The notes below the pieces were generated by a model that saw only the letters and a program-made list of their open reading frames with translations, was not told where the DNA came from and did no database searches. From Prunus persica (taxonomy: Eukaryota > Streptophyta > Magnoliopsida > Rosales > Rosaceae), in NCBI RefSeq assembly GCF_000346465.2, contig NC_034016.1:10632585-10696584 (forward strand): a stretch of 64,000 bases of DNA, read 5' to 3'. This document shows, piece after piece, positions 61,425 through 64,000 of the stretch; positions within the stretch are counted from its first letter, which is position 1; the number at the start of each line of letters is the position of its first letter. A program made the translations under genes and the position numbers.

Positions 61425-61670
61425 ATTATCTCTTTAATTAATTAATTAAACCAGTTTATCTGGCTAATTAATTAATTAGAATAAATATCTTAATTAATAT
61501 GAAATTATCTTTATTTAAAGAGATAATATCATTAATTAAGATATTATCCTAATAAAGAGAAGATAATATCATTTAAATCAGATATTATCTTTTTAAGAGA
61601 TAATATCATTTAATTCAGATATTATCTTCTTAAGAGATAATATATATTTAATTCAGATATTATCAGGCCC
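61425..61670. repeat. Foldback-rich ~45-bp repeats in the LTR U3
   Basis: AGAGATAATATCATTTAATTCAGATATTATC-like units recur four to five times from about 61520 (split as AGAGATAATATCATTTAATT plus CAGATATTATC). Each unit contains GATAATATC, close to its own reverse complement, and is preceded by TTAATTAATTAATTA palindromes. The block could form cruciforms or act as repeated binding sites upstream of the TATA box. Confidence 0.75.
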
Positions 61671-61704
61671 AACTGGATTCCTACGAAACCCTAGCCCCGA
61701 GACT

Positions 61705-61716
61705 CCTATAAATAGA
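61705..61716 (+). promoter_or_regulatory. TATA box of the Gypsy LTR
   Basis: CCTATAAATAGA, a near-consensus plant TATA box in the middle of the LTR. Transcription would be expected to start about 30 bp downstream, near 61737-61745. Confidence 0.75.
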
Positions 61717-62085
61717 CAACCTCATTCAACATTCAAGGGACATCTAAACCTACATCTAAACCTACTCCTTATACCCGAGAAAAATACCCGAAGCTCTCTC
61801 TCCCTCTCCACTCTCCATACTTCCTCCTCACGGCTCCGGCCACCACACACGGCTCCGGCCACCCGATTTACACCCTACATAAAACTCCGTACCCTTTGCT
61901 TAGCTATTGTTTTCCTACAAACACTCGAACTAACTTAGGCATCGGAGGGCCTTTGGCCAACATCCCCCGGGTGTGGTCTATTTACTCCAGTCTTTTTTAC
62001 AGGAATCGAGGAAGAGAGAGAAGGAAGATCGAAGGTTGAAGAATCTAGAAGCGAATATTCTCCCGTGAGATTATTTGCACAAACA

Positions 62086-62104
62086 TTTGGTGCTTTCATT
62101 GAGA
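62086..62104 (+). other. Gypsy primer-binding site
   Basis: TTTGGTGCTTTCATTGAGA immediately follows the LTR end CACAAACA. This sequence style is typical of the first internal bases of plant Ty3/Gypsy elements; the tRNA was not identified. Confidence 0.6.
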
Positions 62105-62179
62105 GCGCGAGTTATACTCAACGCGTGCTCAAGGAATCCGTTCCTCCTATTTTCCAATCCACCGAAGCCTTCCAAACAA

Positions 62180-64000
62180 CCATGGTTGGAAGCAAGCGCA
62201 CGAGGAGCAAAACCGCGCACGAGGAGCAAAACCGCCGCTATGGCTCAATCCGTGACGGCCCAAAGCTACTCCTCCCACGATCCCGCGATCGACATGGCGG
62301 CCCCACCACCTCTCGCCGCCATGAACCCTCAACAGCCACCCCGTGTGACTGGAACCACCGTACCGGCCTCCGCCGCCATCGTACCATCTCAAGGCCCCAT
62401 GGCCGAACCTAGCCACCTTCATAGCACCACCGTTGAGCATGGTGGAACCTCACATCTAGTTGGGCTCACTACCACCACCGACTTTGGCCCAATCTTGGAG
62501 CAACTTCAACCATTCCCTCCATTGCCTCCACGCTCGACGCATGCTCCCACGCACACATCCAACGAAAACCTAGCCCGTGTGCAATTGGGCTCTACACATT
62601 TCTCTCCTCCCGATCCACGAAGTCAAGTAGACCTTAATCTGAGAGTTGACCAGCTAACTCAGAGAATGGACGACCAAAACAATTTGATGAGGCAATTCTT
62701 CAATCAAATAAACTTGGCTCAAAACCTTGGCCTTGGACAACAGGGCGAAGAGAGAAGGATAAACGAACGCGCCGATAGGCAGTTCGGCGGGAACCAAGCA
62801 GGTCGAGCAGAAGTAAGCAAACAAGAAAATGCGCAACAACGAGATCAGCTCGCGGACATGTCGCAAGCATCCGCAAGTCACACTCAGAGCAGACGAAGTT
62901 TCCCATCCAGATTGAATTTAAGGACCAACGTGCGCGATAGGCTGGGCCCAAGACCTGACATCCACGCTCGCCTGGGCCAGCATGAAGACGTTCATGAAAG
63001 GCTAGGCTCCTAGGGAGGTCAACTTGACGGCCATCGAGACGAGGATCGAGAAGAAAGGCGCTCTGCTGCTCACTCACAGAGAAATATTCACGAAAGGATA
63101 GGCCCCCAGGGAGGTCAACACAATGAGGACCGTGAAGAAAGGCGCTCCGCTACTCGCTCTCGAAGAACCAACTCTCGTCGCCAAGCTATTGGAAATCCTT
63201 CGCAAGCGCAGTCCACCAACACGCCGCCTAGACAGCGCAACCGAGAAGGTCGACCCTCACAAGCCAATGACGAAGTCAATCAGCATCGTCTAAATTGCGA
63301 AGGTCATCAACGTGACCGACTAGCCATGCGTGCAGAAGACGTTGAGAAGCTTGTGAATAACCGACTTCGAGACTTAAAAATTGGCGGAAATTTTGAAGAT
63401 GCACTACGCATTGAGGTAGACCAAGCAAACTCCTCACCTTTCACCGCCAAAATCGAGCAGGCTGCTCCCCCAAAAAGATTCTCAACGCCCTCTTTCACAT
63501 GCTTCAAAGGCGATTCCGACCCTGAAAGTCATCTGAAGCATTTCAAGAGCCTTATGATCCTTTACAAAGCCGAAGACGCGCTAATGTGTAAGGTGTTTGC
63601 AATGACTTTGCGAGGAGCAGCTCAAGATTGGTTCCATACCCTGCCATCCGGGTCGATCAACAGCTTCAAGGAGCTTACTTACGTCTTCACTAAAGAATAC
63701 ACTTCTTATCGGACGATCAAGAAGAACCCTGACCATCTGTTCAACCTGCGCAAGAAGCCTGAGGAATCCCTTCGAGATTACATCAAGAGGTTCAAAGCAG
63801 AAAAGGCCAACATCGTAGGGTGCGATGACCAAATCGCATCCTCTGCATTCAAGAAAGGTCTTCCAGCAGAACATGACTTATACCGCGAGCTGACTATCAC
63901 TCCCAGCCAGACTCTAGCAGAGGTCTTTGCGACCGCAGAACGCTACGCACTCTGGGATGACGATCGAATCGCCGCGAAGAAGTCCACTGAGCATGAAGAT
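62180..64000 (+). pseudogene. Gypsy gag, damaged, continues past the window
   Basis: The main open frame starts with an ATG at 62240 and covers a Pro/Thr/His-rich N-terminus, a coiled-coil-like segment (VDQLTQRMDDQNNLMRQFFN) and an Arg/Asp/Glu-rich repeat region. It meets TAG at 63011-63013 and then stays open to 64000 through the conserved gag core. An upstream ATG at 62181 lies in another frame: a 19-nt tandem duplication (unit GCGCACGAGGAGCAAAACC, 62195-62232) separates the two frames. The TAG stands where the neighbouring repeat unit has CAG. Gag forms the particle shell. No reading past the breaks is proposed. Confidence 0.85.

Larger units (their letters stand above)
61372..62085 (+). 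repeat. Gypsy 5' LTR (714 bp)
   Basis: Runs from TGTGGGAGCATATATTTTCG to TTTGCACAAACA and so has TG...CA ends, directly followed by the primer-binding site. It contains a TATA box and a long AT-rich repeat block. The 5' end rests on the TG and distance only, since the partner LTR lies outside the window. Confidence 0.65.
61372..64000 (+). mobile_element. Ty3/Gypsy LTR retrotransposon, 5' part (runs off the window)
   Basis: 5' LTR, primer-binding site and gag in the correct order on the plus strand; the element continues beyond 64000. Gag has the PF03732-type core (FKGDSDPESHLKHFKSLMIL, AMTLRGAAQDWFHTLPSGSI, RKKPEESLRDYIKRFKAEKA). Gag is damaged in two places, so this copy is probably not autonomous. 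Confidence 0.9.

Noticed and set aside
62065..62412. Separate 115-codon gene at the Gypsy 5' end
   Set aside because: It is the gag start read in the frame produced by the 19-nt duplication.

Overview
This is nuclear DNA from a flowering plant. Genes are split by many short AT-rich GT-AG introns, and the proteins are typical of plants: B3/REM-type transcription factor, HVA22/TB2-DP1, mitochondrial ALDH6B2, FAR1 domain. The space between genes is filled with LTR retrotransposons, a Helitron, MITEs and tRNA-derived SINEs. The gene flavour suggests a rosid, perhaps Rosaceae; that is an impression, not a search result.

Layout. 0-7 kb: two decayed B3-domain genes flank an intact single-exon mitochondrial ribosomal protein bL12 gene (minus strand). 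7-23 kb: two tandem HVA22-like genes (plus strand). Each has six exons whose phases add up to complete frames (500 and 457 codons), and each encodes an HVA22 membrane domain followed by U1-type zinc fingers. Upstream of each lies the same odd cassette: a decayed 18S rRNA piece on the minus strand next to a remnant of the 3' end of a methylmalonate-semialdehyde dehydrogenase (MMSDH) gene. The second cassette also holds a nest: a SINE (15-bp perfect target duplication) split by a TIR element, which is split in turn by a Copia element. The Copia element has 207-bp LTRs and no gag. 23.7-30.5 kb: an intact 19-exon MMSDH gene (minus strand, 538 codons). 30.8-42.7 kb: a Helitron of about 11.9 kb with candidate 5' and 3' termini, a broken Rep-helicase gene and a broken RPA-like gene. 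42.7-49.9 kb: MITEs, a SINE, tandem repeats and unclassified repeats. 49.9-59.4 kb: a second MMSDH gene (minus strand) that lacks a mitochondrial first exon. The only suitable upstream coding exon encodes a FAR1-type DNA-binding domain and can splice into the MMSDH body in the right phase. 61.4 kb to the end: the 5' part of a Ty3/Gypsy element (LTR, primer-binding site, damaged gag).

How it fits together. The HVA22 pair, the MMSDH pair and the MMSDH/18S remnants indicate repeated segmental tandem duplication of an HVA22-MMSDH unit followed by transposon insertion. The Helitron starts only 343 bp upstream of the MMSDH-1 start codon. The most notable candidate is the predicted FAR1-MMSDH chimera (698 codons): a DNA-binding domain joined to a CoA-acylating metabolic dehydrogenase.
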